This document shows positions 1 through 9,959 of a DNA stretch of 45,408 nucleotides, piece by piece. This stretch comes from Flavobacteriaceae bacterium (lineage in GTDB: Bacteria; Bacteroidota; Bacteroidia; Flavobacteriales; Flavobacteriaceae). Where the stretch lies: contig JANQRC010000071.1 in NCBI GenBank assembly GCA_028284745.1, positions 1 to 45,408 on the forward strand, in the 5' to 3' direction. Position 1 is the stretch's first letter. Every line of letters begins with the position of its first letter. The translations under genes and the position numbers were made by a program. Below the pieces are notes generated by a model. The model searched no databases, was not told the origin of the DNA, and saw only the letters and a program-made list of their open reading frames with translations.

Positions 1-2
1 AT

Positions 3-869
3 GCGCTAAACGAGCAGCAGATCGATAGTTTGGATATGATCCTAAAGGAGTTTCCCTATTTTCAAGCGGCAAGGGCCATTCATCTAAAAGGCCTCCAGCA
101 TCAGGATAGCTATCGTTACAACGAAGCGCTCAAAACCACTGCTGCTTACACCCAAGATAGAAGCATCCTTTTCGATCTCATAACCAGTCAGCAATTTTCA
201 CAGCATCAGATCTCTGAGAAAATTCAAGGCCAACTTCGCAACATCAAGGAGATCGAAGTCACCGCCGAAGAGATATCACTTTCCAAAGAGCAACGACTAG
301 AGACCTCTTTAAAGACCAAGATCAGTGAGGCCTCCTCTGTATTGGACCCTTCCCTGTTCGCACCAAAAGAAGAAAAGCAGCTAGCACACGACCCCGTAGA
401 TTCGATCGAGGAAAAACCTACTGAACCCGAAAGTGTCATAGATGAAGCCGAACAACGGCTAGCCATAGGAAAGCCCTTCGACTTTGACAAGAACGAGGCG
501 CACTCCTTCAACCAGTGGCTTCAGCTTACCAGTATGAAGCCTATCGTTAGGCAGGAGAAAAGCCCATCAGCCCCGAAAGTAGAAACCGAACAGGAAAAGA
601 AATTCAACCTCATCGACCGTTTCATTCAAAAGAGCCCGAAGATCATTCCTCCAAAGAAACCTGTGAAGAGCGATGTAGACCTTTCCAAAGAAGCACTTTA
701 CGACAAAAGCGAGTTGATGACAGAGACCTTGGCAAGGGTGTATCTAGAGCAAAAGAAGTATAAAAAGGCCATAAAAGCCTATAAGATATTGAGCTTGAAA
801 TATCCAGAAAAAAGTGGTTTCTTTGCAGATCAAATTCGAGCAGTAGAAAAATTACAACAATCTAAATAA
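3..869 (+). CDS. TPR-containing protein, 5' end outside window
   Basis: The reading frame is open from the first complete codon at position 3, and no convincing start lies inside the window (a TTG at 30 is possible but unlikely), so this is the C-terminal ~288 residues of a longer protein. The middle is charged and low in complexity, rich in Glu, Lys and Pro. The last ~60 residues form helices of TPR type, with the recognisable run ARVYLEQKKYKKAIKAYKIL. No enzymatic motif is visible. It ends 8 bp before secG and is probably cotranscribed with it. Its function is unknown; TPR proteins usually act as protein-binding scaffolds. Confidence 0.8.
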   Translation, partial: ALNEQQIDSLDMILKEFPYFQAARAIHLKGLQHQDSYRYNEALKTTAAYTQDRSILFDLITSQQFSQHQISEKIQGQLRNIKEIEVTAEEISLSKEQRLETSLKTKISEASSVLDPSLFAPKEEKQLAHDPVDSIEEKPTEPESVIDEAEQRLAIGKPFDFDKNEAHSFNQWLQLTSMKPIVRQEKSPSAPKVETEQEKKFNLIDRFIQKSPKIIPPKKPVKSDVDLSKEALYDKSELMTETLARVYLEQKKYKKAIKAYKILSLKYPEKSGFFADQIRAVEKLQQSK

Positions 870-877
870 ATCATAAG

Positions 878-1210
878 ATGAGTACGTTTACCATATTCCT
901 AGCATTGATCGTTGTCGTATGCTTTTTGTTGGTCCTAGTGATCATGGTACAGAATCCCAAAGGCGGTGGGCTTTCTTCATCGTTTGGTGGTGGAGGGTCA
1001 CAGCAGATCGGTGGTGTGCAGAAGACCGGAGACTTCTTGGACAAGAGTACATGGGTATTGGCAACATTGCTAATTGTGCTGATCCTTCTTTCCAATGTTA
1101 GTTTAGGCGGAAGCGAGCAAGGATCCAGAGTGCTGGAAGGCGAAGACATCGAGAACACTGTTCCAGCTGAAGGACTACCTGCAGCGCCAGCAACAGAGGA
1201 AAACAACTAG
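878..1210 (+). CDS. secG: Preprotein translocase subunit SecG
   Basis: SecG is the small accessory subunit of the SecYEG channel in the inner membrane and assists SecA-driven export. The 110-residue protein has the expected two membrane helices (about residues 4-25 and 58-76). Between them is the family's cytoplasmic loop, with MVQNPKGGGLSSSFGGGG followed by a Gln-rich stretch. The C-terminal tail after residue 80 is acidic and rich in Ala and Pro, as is common in Bacteroidota SecG. The ATG at 878 gives the normal N-terminus. It follows the TPR gene closely and is followed by a strong intrinsic terminator, so it is the last gene of its unit. Confidence 0.95.
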   Translation: MSTFTIFLALIVVVCFLLVLVIMVQNPKGGGLSSSFGGGGSQQIGGVQKTGDFLDKSTWVLATLLIVLILLSNVSLGGSEQGSRVLEGEDIENTVPAEGLPAAPATEENN

Positions 1211-1235
1211 GACTCCGTTGAGAAAATCGATAAAG

Positions 1236-1268
1236 AATGCCAGCATGTCATCGTGCTGGCATTTTTAT
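1236..1268 (+). terminator. Intrinsic terminator after secG
   Basis: A perfect 10-bp stem (1236-1245 with 1254-1263, core TGCCAGCA/TGCTGGCA) with an 8-nt loop runs into a T-rich tract (ATTTTTATTT). It lies 26 bp after the secG stop and separates secG from the groS promoter region. Confidence 0.9.
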
Positions 1269-1293
1269 TTACAATCTGTCAGTTTTTTGCAAT

Positions 1294-1312
1294 TGGCACA
1301 CTTTCTGCCAAA
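1294..1312 (+). promoter_or_regulatory. Sigma-54-type (-24/-12) promoter candidate for groS-groL
   Basis: The sequence TGGCACACTTTCTGCC matches the sigma-54 pattern TGGCAC-N5-TTGC at all but one position. The invariant GG (1295-1296) and GC (1307-1308) have exactly the required 10-bp spacing. The start of transcription would fall near 1319, giving a ~50-nt leader before the groS ATG. I see no TAnnTTTG box in the gap and no CIRCE element. The site also carries two overlapping inverted repeats, TTGGCA/TGCCAA and CACTTT/AAAGTG. The match is direct; sigma-54 use is inference. Confidence 0.6.
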
Positions 1313-1370
1313 AGTGAAACCATAAAAACAACAATTACCAAAATTACTAATTAACTAATATCATTCTAAA

Positions 1371-1649
1371 ATGGCCAAACTTAACATTAAACCACTCGCC
1401 GACCGCGTGCTCGTAACGCCTATGGAAGCTGAGACCAAGACCGCTTCTGGGATCATCATTCCAGACACTGCCAAGGAAAAACCACAAAAAGGAATCGTAG
1501 CAGCCGTTGGCCCAGGAAAAAAAGATGAGCCAATGACCGTGAAGAAGGGAGACACTGTGCTCTACGGAAAATACTCAGGAACTGAGCTGAAGCTAGAAGG
1601 AAAAGATTATCTCATCATGCGCGAGAGCGACATCCTAGCTATCATCTAA
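1371..1649 (+). CDS. groS: Co-chaperonin GroES
   Basis: GroES is the heptameric lid of the GroEL folding chamber in the cytoplasm. The 92-residue protein has the standard length and the family landmarks: an N-terminal PLADRVLV strand, a mobile loop around residues 16-30 containing the hydrophobic triplet in SGIIIPD, and a C-terminal segment with DILAII. The ATG at 1371 is the only sensible start. It lies 102 bp upstream of groL in the usual bacterial order. The spacer between them holds a palindromic repeat. A sigma-54-like promoter precedes it. Confidence 0.97.
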   Translation: MAKLNIKPLADRVLVTPMEAETKTASGIIIPDTAKEKPQKGIVAAVGPGKKDEPMTVKKGDTVLYGKYSGTELKLEGKDYLIMRESDILAII

Positions 1650-1654
1650 TACGC

Positions 1655-3383
<1,729 letters not shown>

Positions 3384-3416
3384 ACACATCGCAATCAAGC
3401 ACATATCTATACATAT

Positions 3417-3454
3417 AAAAAAGCGGCTGTTCATAGTTAGAACAGCCGCTTTTT
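3417..3454. terminator. Bidirectional terminator between groL and the T9SS protein gene
   Basis: A perfect ~15-bp stem (core AGCGGCTGTTC/GAACAGCCGCT) with a 7-nt loop is flanked by an A-run on the left and a T-run on the right. It can therefore terminate groL on the plus strand and the convergent gene ending at 3474 on the minus strand. Confidence 0.93.
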
Positions 3455-3473
3455 GTCTTTTAGGCCTAGACCC

Positions 3474-4472
3474 TTACCGCTTCACAAGCTTTCTTGGCAT
3501 GATTCCTTTGTCAGTAGTGATCAGTACCGTATAAAATCCCGGCGAAAGCCAGCTTACATCTATACCGTTATTGTTTTGCGCCGAGGATAGCAGCATTCTT
3601 CCATTACTATCAACAATCCTAATAGATCGTACTACAATCGAATTGCCCATCTCAATGTACAATCTATCACCAACCGGATTCGGATATACTTGTACCGTTC
3701 CTTGAGTTTCAATGTCACTTTTAGACAATGTATCGGTTATCAATCCTTCTGCAATGGAGAAACTGTCATTGATTCCTAGGCCTGGAACGCTAACAGTCCC
3801 ATCGCTAGTTCGGAAAACTAATGCTCCATCCGAATCTTTGTAATAGTTATAGCTTGTAATCGATGCGGTTCCTGGAAATATGGTCGCTACAAAAGAAATG
3901 TTCTGCGTAGTCATTATCCGGGTAACGCTTCCACTGTAAGAATCAAGCCCTATAACATCAAAGCTTAGGGTGCCATAGGCATCTACTTCTGTATTGATCG
4001 TACCTGTATAACTAGGAGATTGGCCTTGCGCATCGATCGTGCCTGCAATGTTATCATTATTTGCAACAGCCCCAAACGTTAATGGATACGTGCCTATCTC
4101 GGCATTATCTGTGTTGTAATCTAGCGTAAACTCGGGATTGGTTGTGCCTGTCAACGACAATGTAGCCTCTGTAAGGTCATAAAACACTTGATTGACGTCC
4201 ATAGCAGTGTTGGTGGTAGATAGCACTTGTGTTGTCCCGGGATAATTGGCAAGATCCGCTGCTGTTGGCGCGGCAAATGTATCGGTAGTCGTATCAATTT
4301 GCGTTAATCCAGAAAAGTTCCAAGTAGCATTCGCTCCTACAGGGCTGTGATCTATCGTTCCCGTTACAACAGCATATTGGCCCATCGGGTCTCCAAAAAA
4401 ATCGTCTATCGGTGCTTGTGCGCTCACAATGAAGCTAGCAATAGAAAAAAGAAGGAGTAATTGTCTTTTCAT
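3474..4472 (-). CDS. Secreted protein with T9SS type A sorting domain
   Basis: This 332-residue protein has a Sec signal peptide (residues 1-19, ending in SAQA) and a C-terminal type IX sorting domain (about 253-332). The sorting domain contains VQVYPNPVGDRLYIE, a middle strand NGRMLLSS and a terminal SPGFYTVLIT...KLVKR stretch. Such proteins cross the outer membrane through the T9SS, lose the C-terminal domain, and are released or anchored to surface lipopolysaccharide. The body (20-250) is rich in Thr, Ser and Asn and predicted beta strands, with no enzymatic motif I recognise. It stands alone between two terminators. The cargo class is certain; the role of the body is unknown. Confidence 0.88.
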   Translation of the reverse strand: MKRQLLLLFSIASFIVSAQAPIDDFFGDPMGQYAVVTGTIDHSPVGANATWNFSGLTQIDTTTDTFAAPTAADLANYPGTTQVLSTTNTAMDVNQVFYDLTEATLSLTGTTNPEFTLDYNTDNAEIGTYPLTFGAVANNDNIAGTIDAQGQSPSYTGTINTEVDAYGTLSFDVIGLDSYSGSVTRIMTTQNISFVATIFPGTASITSYNYYKDSDGALVFRTSDGTVSVPGLGINDSFSIAEGLITDTLSKSDIETQGTVQVYPNPVGDRLYIEMGNSIVVRSIRIVDSNGRMLLSSAQNNNGIDVSWLSPGFYTVLITTDKGIMPRKLVKR

Positions 4473-4587
4473 AGGTCTTGGCTTGATTGTTTGTATAAAG
4501 TAACGAAAAAAAGTCGTTCATCCACTCGATATCGTTCAAACCCAAACCCCATGAAGCATTGCACATTGCAAAACGCAATCGATTGAG

Positions 4588-4615
4588 AAAGCCTCGTGGG
4601 TTTCACGAGGCTTTT
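4588..4615 (-). terminator. Intrinsic terminator downstream of the HMA pseudogene
   Basis: The stem AAAGCCTCGTG/CACGAGGCTTT has a 5-nt loop. Read on the minus strand it lies ~38 bp after the pseudogene stop and runs into TTTCTC. The plus-strand side also ends in TTTT, but no plus-strand gene precedes it. Confidence 0.8.
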
Positions 4616-4652
4616 CATTTTGAAATGAATTTATTCCTATTGTTGCTCTGCA

Positions 4653-5012
4653 TCACCATTGGTAGTACCCTCCCCGATACTTGCAGCAGGCATGGACCTT
4701 ATCATACGCGGCATCGTCTGCAGTTACATTTCTGGTGTCATGACCCACAGCCGCAACATTCGTCTCGACCGTAGTTATATCGGTTTTCGCTCATCAATGA
4801 TCAGTGAAAGCATGTGCGTACCCACATTCCAATTGGCATATTTCACACCTTTGGTCTTGATGGCAGCAGTTTCAATGCGTTTCTTACACATGCCACATAC
4901 GGCCATTGACCTCAACCGTGTGTTTAGCACTTTTTTTAGGTTCGGCGTCTTGCGCATTTCCAAAGGAAACCACAAAAAGCAATACCATTGCTGTTGAAAA
5001 TAGTGTCTTCAT
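4653..5012 (-). pseudogene. Frameshifted heavy-metal-associated (HMA) domain secreted protein
   Basis: Three consecutive pieces in two frames make one protein. Frame 1 from the ATG at 5012 gives a signal peptide (MKTLFSTAMVLLFVVSFGNA) and then KKSAKHTVEVNG. After an apparent extra base in the GGCC at 4901-4904, the second frame continues with VCGMCKKRIETAA and GVKYANWNV, the HMA fold with its CxxC metal site. After an apparent missing base in the A-run opposite 4784-4787, the first frame resumes with TDITTVETNVAAVGHDTRN and VHACCKYRGG, ending at a TGA at 4653. The shifts cancel, but as read the protein stops at 4884-4886. An intact version would be a small periplasmic metal-binding protein of mercuric/copper chaperone type. 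Sequencing error at both sites is the alternative. Confidence 0.82.
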
Positions 5013-5081
5013 CTTATAGTTTTAGTCGTAGTCCTGCATAATACATAAATCAACGAGGATTCTTATATCTCTTGAAGAGAA

Positions 5082-5771
5082 TTAATTATTGAACTTTGTC
5101 AGTTGAAACCATTCGATAAGCTTCCCTTTCTTGTTGTAGGATTCAGATCTAACGACCCCTATGCCTTTTACATACCATTCTTTGCCACTGCCCCGCATTT
5201 TGATAAAGCCCATCTTGAATTCGTAATCGAAGGTGACGATCACTCCATCGAATGTACCAGCTGGGGTAGTAAAGCTGGTCTGTTGTAACGCTTTTCGATT
5301 GAGCACTTTCATGGTCGCCTTTATTAGGGATGTGGCGCCAGCACCTAAACTTACACTAATCTCTCCGTCGTCAAGGGTCTGTCCTGGCGTTAGTTGATCA
5401 GGAAATGTTAAGAAGTCTCCCTCAACTGAAAGTTCCATGCCGCTCTGCTGCTGGCCCGTTGGAAAATATCCATTCATGGACACATAGTAGTTACCTTCTT
5501 TGCATTTCAAGACATGGCTTATGGTTGGCATGTCCTTTCTCTCTTTCCCTTTCAGGTTCTCGTAATTAGCTTCTAGACCAATGACCAAGAAACCATTTTC
5601 ATCGTCAACAGAAGTAACTTTTCTACGCGAGATCATCTCGGGCTTCCCTTTCTTGTTATAATGGGTATACTCCATCTCGATACCGGGCTTCATGGGTGCT
5701 AATGCCTCACAGTCCTGGGCATGGATGTGGAGTGCCAGTAAAAATCCAACTATAAAAATCGCTTTTCTCAT
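5082..5771 (-). CDS. Secreted protein of unknown function, DUF3108/TapB-like
   Basis: This 229-residue protein has a clear signal peptide (residues 1-18, ending in HAQ) and no further membrane helix. The mature part alternates predicted strands and basic turns. It begins with CEALAPMKPGIEMEYTHYNK and ends with EWYVKGIGVVRSESYNKKG and KLIEWFQLTKFN. That pattern, with a conserved Trp-Tyr and an early Gly-x-x-x-Glu-Tyr, resembles the DUF3108/TapB-like secreted proteins common in Bacteroidota; the assignment is by eye and weak. It starts 10 bp after the VWA lipoprotein gene ends, so the two are probably cotranscribed. No catalytic residues are evident. Confidence 0.7.
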   Translation of the reverse strand: MRKAIFIVGFLLALHIHAQDCEALAPMKPGIEMEYTHYNKKGKPEMISRRKVTSVDDENGFLVIGLEANYENLKGKERKDMPTISHVLKCKEGNYYVSMNGYFPTGQQQSGMELSVEGDFLTFPDQLTPGQTLDDGEISVSLGAGATSLIKATMKVLNRKALQQTSFTTPAGTFDGVIVTFDYEFKMGFIKMRGSGKEWYVKGIGVVRSESYNKKGKLIEWFQLTKFNN

Positions 5772-5781
5772 CCTGTAGGTC

Positions 5782-6480
5782 TTACATCTTTGAAGTCACA
5801 AACTGTCCGCCATTCTGTTCAGCCAGCTTTCTCATGAAGTCATGATCGGCATCCTCGCCAAAGGCAATGGTATTGATGACCACATTGTTGGAGTTAAGGC
5901 GCTCTACCTCATCGAGCACGGTCTGTGGATCGTCATTGGGCAGCCCATCACTCATTAGGATGATTTCCTGTATACCTGGTGTTGCCAATGATCGTTTCAA
6001 TCCTTCCAAAGTGTCAGTGCCACCACCAGCTTTCAAGCTCTCAACAAACAGGTTGGCACTAGTTCGGGTAATGTTACTTGCTACGACAAACTTCGAGGTA
6101 TGTGCCTTCACATCATTCTCAAAGGCAAAGACAGTGAATAGTTTTCCATCAGGCAGCCCTTTGATGGCTGGAATTAGGTTTCTCTTCACTGCTCCAAGCT
6201 TTGTGGCTTGCTTGGCAGTCTGCCTTCCTAAAATGCTTCCCAGTTTGCCACCAACTGTCTTCTCCACCACTCTGCCAGTTTGGTTACCAACCTCGCGCAT
6301 CACTTGATCTTTGATATTTCCTTCATCGACACCTTCCATACTCCCGGAAATATCAATAAGGTATACTGTGTTGTTGACGGACTTTTGTATCCCATAAAAA
6401 TCATCTGAACGCTTCAGCACGTGGCAAGATTGAAAGATCAAAAAAATGCCGAGAAGTGTGACCATGAATAATTTCTTCAT
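5782..6480 (-). CDS. VWA-domain lipoprotein
   Basis: The 232-residue protein has an N-terminal lipoprotein signal (residues 1-19, IFQSC, with Cys19 the likely lipidated residue; the box is looser than the enterobacterial consensus). A von Willebrand factor A domain follows. Its metal-ion adhesion site is intact: DISGS at 43-47, a Thr in GGGTDT, and the Asp of MSDGLPND. VWA domains mediate divalent-metal-dependent protein binding. Residues 60-100 are basic and Gly-rich. It probably faces the periplasm or the cell surface. The secreted protein gene at 5082-5771 follows by 10 bp. The partner protein is unknown. Confidence 0.85.
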   Translation of the reverse strand: MKKLFMVTLLGIFLIFQSCHVLKRSDDFYGIQKSVNNTVYLIDISGSMEGVDEGNIKDQVMREVGNQTGRVVEKTVGGKLGSILGRQTAKQATKLGAVKRNLIPAIKGLPDGKLFTVFAFENDVKAHTSKFVVASNITRTSANLFVESLKAGGGTDTLEGLKRSLATPGIQEIILMSDGLPNDDPQTVLDEVERLNSNNVVINTIAFGEDADHDFMRKLAEQNGGQFVTSKM

Positions 6481-6593
6481 ACCTGTTTGTTTTAAGATTT
6501 CACAATCTAAGGTATAACGAATAAGGGGTCTAAATGTGTAGAATTAGAATTGAAGGCGGATGAAAGAGAATATCGCACCAACACATTAGAATG

Positions 6594-7349
6594 CTATTGG
6601 AGCTTCTCTATGTAAGCGATGAGGTCTTTCTTTTTCTTCTGGGAAATTGGCAAGGAGACATTATTGGTCAACAAAACCTGGTCATGCTTCCTGTCTATAG
6701 AAGTGATGACCTCTAGATTGACCAAATGGCTTTGATGGATGCGGAAAAAGCCATTGACGGCTAGTTTCTCATCATAAGACTTCAAAGTTCTCGATACCAT
6801 GACATTCTTGCCGCCCTTTAAATGAAATATCGAATAATTATTGTCCGAGCTCACGTAAAGAATGTCAGACAAAGAGACCACATGAACTGCTTCTAGGTTT
6901 TTGAGAACGATCTTCTTTGAGGTATTTGCTCGAGTCTGACCATAGAGTAACGCCTCCAACTGACGATGGTAACGATCATGATCCAATTGTCCCAAAACTT
7001 TGTTCACAGCATCTACCAACTGGTCTGGCGTGTAGGGCTTCAGGAGGAAGTCTAGCGCACTGTACTTGAAGGCTTCGATCGCATATTTATCATAAGAGGT
7101 AATAAACACGACTTTGAAATTCACCTCATTCAACCCACGAAGCAAATCGAAAGCATCGCCATCAGGAAGGTTCACATCCAATAGCACAAAGTCCGGACCC
7201 AGGTCGCTAAGCTTCAGCGTAGCTTCCGATAATGTGCCTATGATCCTCTTGACGACAACATTGTCAAAATGGTCATGAAGAATTTGCTTTGCCATCTCGG
7301 CTGCCCAAGAATCGTCTTCAACGATCACACATGAAATCTGTTGGCTCAT
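6594..7349 (-). CDS. LytTR-family response regulator
   Basis: This 251-residue regulator has an N-terminal receiver domain (about 6-120) with the acidic pocket EDD (11-13), phosphoacceptor Asp58 in LLDVNLPDG, Thr84 and Lys104 (LLKPY). A C-terminal LytTR DNA-binding domain (about 145-250) carries SDILYVSSDNNYSIFHL, a central TLKSYDEKL and FFRIHQSHLVNL. LytTR regulators usually bind paired short sites upstream of target promoters. The gene follows the sensor kinase by 13 bp and is the last gene of the xrtF unit. Its targets cannot be told from the window. Confidence 0.95.
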   Translation of the reverse strand: MSQQISCVIVEDDSWAAEMAKQILHDHFDNVVVKRIIGTLSEATLKLSDLGPDFVLLDVNLPDGDAFDLLRGLNEVNFKVVFITSYDKYAIEAFKYSALDFLLKPYTPDQLVDAVNKVLGQLDHDRYHRQLEALLYGQTRANTSKKIVLKNLEAVHVVSLSDILYVSSDNNYSIFHLKGGKNVMVSRTLKSYDEKLAVNGFFRIHQSHLVNLEVITSIDRKHDQVLLTNNVSLPISQKKKKDLIAYIEKLQ

Positions 7350-7362
7350 GTGATAAATATAC

Positions 7363-9228
7363 TCAGATTTTTTTCTGTCGAGCAGGAAATGTCAGTGCAA
7401 CCTGCGTGCCAGAATCATTCGAAATTGCATCCACTTGGCAAACATAACCATGAGTTTCCTTCAGGTTCAGCATACGTTCATGGAGTATCCCCGTACTCAT
7501 AGAGCGATGCATTCTGCTGCCGTCACTACCCTTGTTCCGAGCTCCTTTGCCATTATCGGCGATCATGACCTTCAGTTTGCCTTTTTTGATCTCATATTGT
7601 ATTTCTACCTTTCCATCATCCATTTCACCAATACCATGCAACAAGGCGTTCTCAACAAAAGGCTGTGTGAACATCGGTGGTATCATGATGGCCTCCCCGT
7701 CCAACTCCTCATCCACCAAAACAGAATGTGCGAAGGCTTTTGAAATGTTCAACTCTTGTAATCTAAGGTATTCGCGGATCGACCTCACATCTTCTTCTAC
7801 GGTAATAAAATCCTGATCTGAGCTTTCCAACACCGAGCGCATCAGTCTGCTAAAGCTGGTAAGATAGTCAATGGACTCTTCTTTTTTGTTGAAATAGATA
7901 AAGGATTGAATGCTGTTGAGCGCATGAAACAAAAAATGTGGATTGAGCTGCGTCTGCAACAAACGATGCCTGATATTTGCCGTCTTGAGGGATTGTTTGG
8001 CCTTCTGATTCTTATAAAGCAAAAAGCTAGACAGCAACAGCAACCCTGCAAATATCCCAATGGCCCATATAGTATTCTTCTGTGCATTGATCTTTGACTC
8101 ACTTAATTCATTCTGTACATTCAACAGATCTATTTGTTGCTGACTTCGTTCAGTTTCATAACTACTCAAGAGGTTAGCAATGCTATCACGCTGCCTGGCC
8201 TGGACTATGTGTAACGAATCGTTTATTGCCTTATGCAGCCGTGCATATTGCCATGCTGTCTCATAGCTCTTCAAACCACTATGCGACTGGCTCAAGTTAT
8301 TGTACACCAATGACCGCAATACGGGCTGCGAATCTTGTGAAACACGGCTCAGATAGTGTATAGCCTGCCGATAATCTCCTTTTTTCAAATAGGCATAGCC
8401 CAGATTGTTCAGCAGAATATCTGTATTCTGCCCTAATTCATCTTTTATGCGAAGACCTTCAAGACCATGGGCAATAGCGGCATCGTAGGCTTCAATCTCC
8501 ACATAATTATTGCACAGATTAGAATTGATGACGCCCAGATACACCAGGCTATTCAATTCTTGAGCCAAGACCTTTGCTTTCTCAATAGCGTCGATGGCCT
8601 TGATGTAGGCTTTGGCATCGCTATAAGCGGCACCCATATTTGCCAGTGCGCGAAGTCGCAACGATTCATCATTTTGTGCGTGGCTTGTGGCTTTTTCAAA
8701 AAAAGTGATCGCTTTGCCAGTGTTGCCCAATCGTGCATGAACGATCCCCATATTGGTCGAAGCCCTGGCAATGCCAAGGCTATCTCTTTCGGCCTCATAG
8801 ATTTTCATGGCTTTCAGACTCCATGACATTGCATGTTGGAATGCCGCCTTGTGCAATAGCACTGTGGCTAGATTATGATAAGAAGCTGCCTTGGTAATAG
8901 AATCTATTTCTTTCATAGACGAAACCTCTCTTGAAAGAGAGCCGGCCTCAGTCAGCGATCGTTTTCTAATGAGTGCTCCTGCTTTCAGGTTCATAGACCT
9001 GGCAAGCAACTTGTTATCCTTTAGCTGTTTGGAAAGTTTAGTGGCTACGTCAGCATAGTGTATTGCACTGTCTAGGTCGGAAGTTGTGTACAGGCTTGCT
9101 ACTTCATAGGCTAAATTGGCCTTATGTGACCCAGAAGATCCATTGTTGAGTTCACCTTTCAGAACATCTATCTCTTGGGCCTGCCCGACAAGACCACACA
9201 GCAAAAAAAGGAATAATGTCTTCCTCAT
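7363..9228 (-). CDS. TPR sensor histidine kinase (LytS/His_kinase family)
   Basis: The 621-residue protein has a signal peptide (1-17), a periplasmic region of TPR-type helical repeats (about 30-360), a coiled stretch (about 345-390), one membrane helix (AIGIFAGLLLLSSFLLY, near 395-412) and a cytoplasmic kinase core. The core has His431 in LNPHFLFHALNSIQSF, the N box PFVENALLHG, the G1 box ADNGKGARNKG and STGILHERMLNL. This is the usual Bacteroidota partner of LytTR regulators. Its start overlaps the end of the HMA-MauE gene by 4 bp, and the LytTR gene follows by 13 bp. The periplasmic signal is unknown. Confidence 0.94.
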   Translation of the reverse strand: MRKTLFLFLLCGLVGQAQEIDVLKGELNNGSSGSHKANLAYEVASLYTTSDLDSAIHYADVATKLSKQLKDNKLLARSMNLKAGALIRKRSLTEAGSLSREVSSMKEIDSITKAASYHNLATVLLHKAAFQHAMSWSLKAMKIYEAERDSLGIARASTNMGIVHARLGNTGKAITFFEKATSHAQNDESLRLRALANMGAAYSDAKAYIKAIDAIEKAKVLAQELNSLVYLGVINSNLCNNYVEIEAYDAAIAHGLEGLRIKDELGQNTDILLNNLGYAYLKKGDYRQAIHYLSRVSQDSQPVLRSLVYNNLSQSHSGLKSYETAWQYARLHKAINDSLHIVQARQRDSIANLLSSYETERSQQQIDLLNVQNELSESKINAQKNTIWAIGIFAGLLLLSSFLLYKNQKAKQSLKTANIRHRLLQTQLNPHFLFHALNSIQSFIYFNKKEESIDYLTSFSRLMRSVLESSDQDFITVEEDVRSIREYLRLQELNISKAFAHSVLVDEELDGEAIMIPPMFTQPFVENALLHGIGEMDDGKVEIQYEIKKGKLKVMIADNGKGARNKGSDGSRMHRSMSTGILHERMLNLKETHGYVCQVDAISNDSGTQVALTFPARQKKI

Positions 9229-9950
9229 CTTTCATAATACTTAAAAAGCATCCACGCCGCCATGACGATCATGATCGAGTTTTCGATGAACGTGGCTTTT
9301 GTCATGGGCAATTTCAGTGCAGTTCCCAAACAGGCACATTGAATGGTCTTCTTACGCAACAAGGATCTTGTGACACCGATCGTGGTGATTCCAAGAATGA
9401 GCAATGTGGCAATCAGGGCAATTTCCACTTCAAACCGAAAAAGAAACATGAGCCCTAGCGCTGTTTCGATAAAAGGATACACCCAACCATAGGCGGGGAT
9501 TGCTTTTGCCAGCGGATCGTACATTTTGAAGGATCTGGGAAAACCTTTGTAATCCAAGAACTTGAAGAAGCTGAATACGACATAGAACAATCCCATGAAA
9601 TCAAGCATGAGGTCGTTTGCCCTCCAAGGGTCCAAGTTCATCAATATGGCTGCAGAAGTGATGTATAAGAAGATCAACAATAGCGGGAACAGCTGCTTTA
9701 GACTGCTTTCTTTTTTACCTTCAGGGGTAGTGGTCTGAAAAACGTTTTGCTCGGCGATCGTGTATTTTGAAGGCAATGTTTGTCGTAACAGGCCAACAGG
9801 AACCTCATGAAACGAAGAGATCGTTGCTCTTCCATTCCTCAGATCAACCTCAACACTGCGCACATCTTGGATGCTCGCCAATTTCTCTTCCACTGTGGCC
9901 TTGCAGTTTCTGCAAGTCATGCCTGATATTTGATACGTTCGTTCTATCAT
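9225..9950 (-). CDS. HMA-domain plus MauE/DoxX-like membrane protein
   Basis: The 241-residue protein joins two parts. Residues 1-70 are a heavy-metal-associated domain with the copper-binding motif GMTCRNC (Cys13, Cys16). Residues 82-240 hold four membrane helices of the MauE/DoxX redox type, with an extra Cys pair in CACLG (Cys205, Cys207) before the last helix. MauE-like proteins are linked to disulfide formation or electron delivery to periplasmic proteins, so a metal- or thiol-related role in the membrane is likely but not shown. It lies 9 bp after the XrtF-associated gene and overlaps the kinase gene by 4 bp. Confidence 0.85.
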   Translation of the reverse strand: MIERTYQISGMTCRNCKATVEEKLASIQDVRSVEVDLRNGRATISSFHEVPVGLLRQTLPSKYTIAEQNVFQTTTPEGKKESSLKQLFPLLLIFLYITSAAILMNLDPWRANDLMLDFMGLFYVVFSFFKFLDYKGFPRSFKMYDPLAKAIPAYGWVYPFIETALGLMFLFRFEVEIALIATLLILGITTIGVTRSLLRKKTIQCACLGTALKLPMTKATFIENSIMIVMAAWMLFKYYER

Positions 9951-9959
9951 AAAGCAAAG

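Noticed and set aside
1270-1370. CIRCE or other classic heat-shock operator before groS
   Set aside because: No TTAGCACTC-N9-GAGTGCTAA pattern is present.
4559-4997. Plus-strand open frames in the region after the T9SS gene
   Set aside because: They lie antisense to the frameshifted HMA pseudogene and have no protein-like features.
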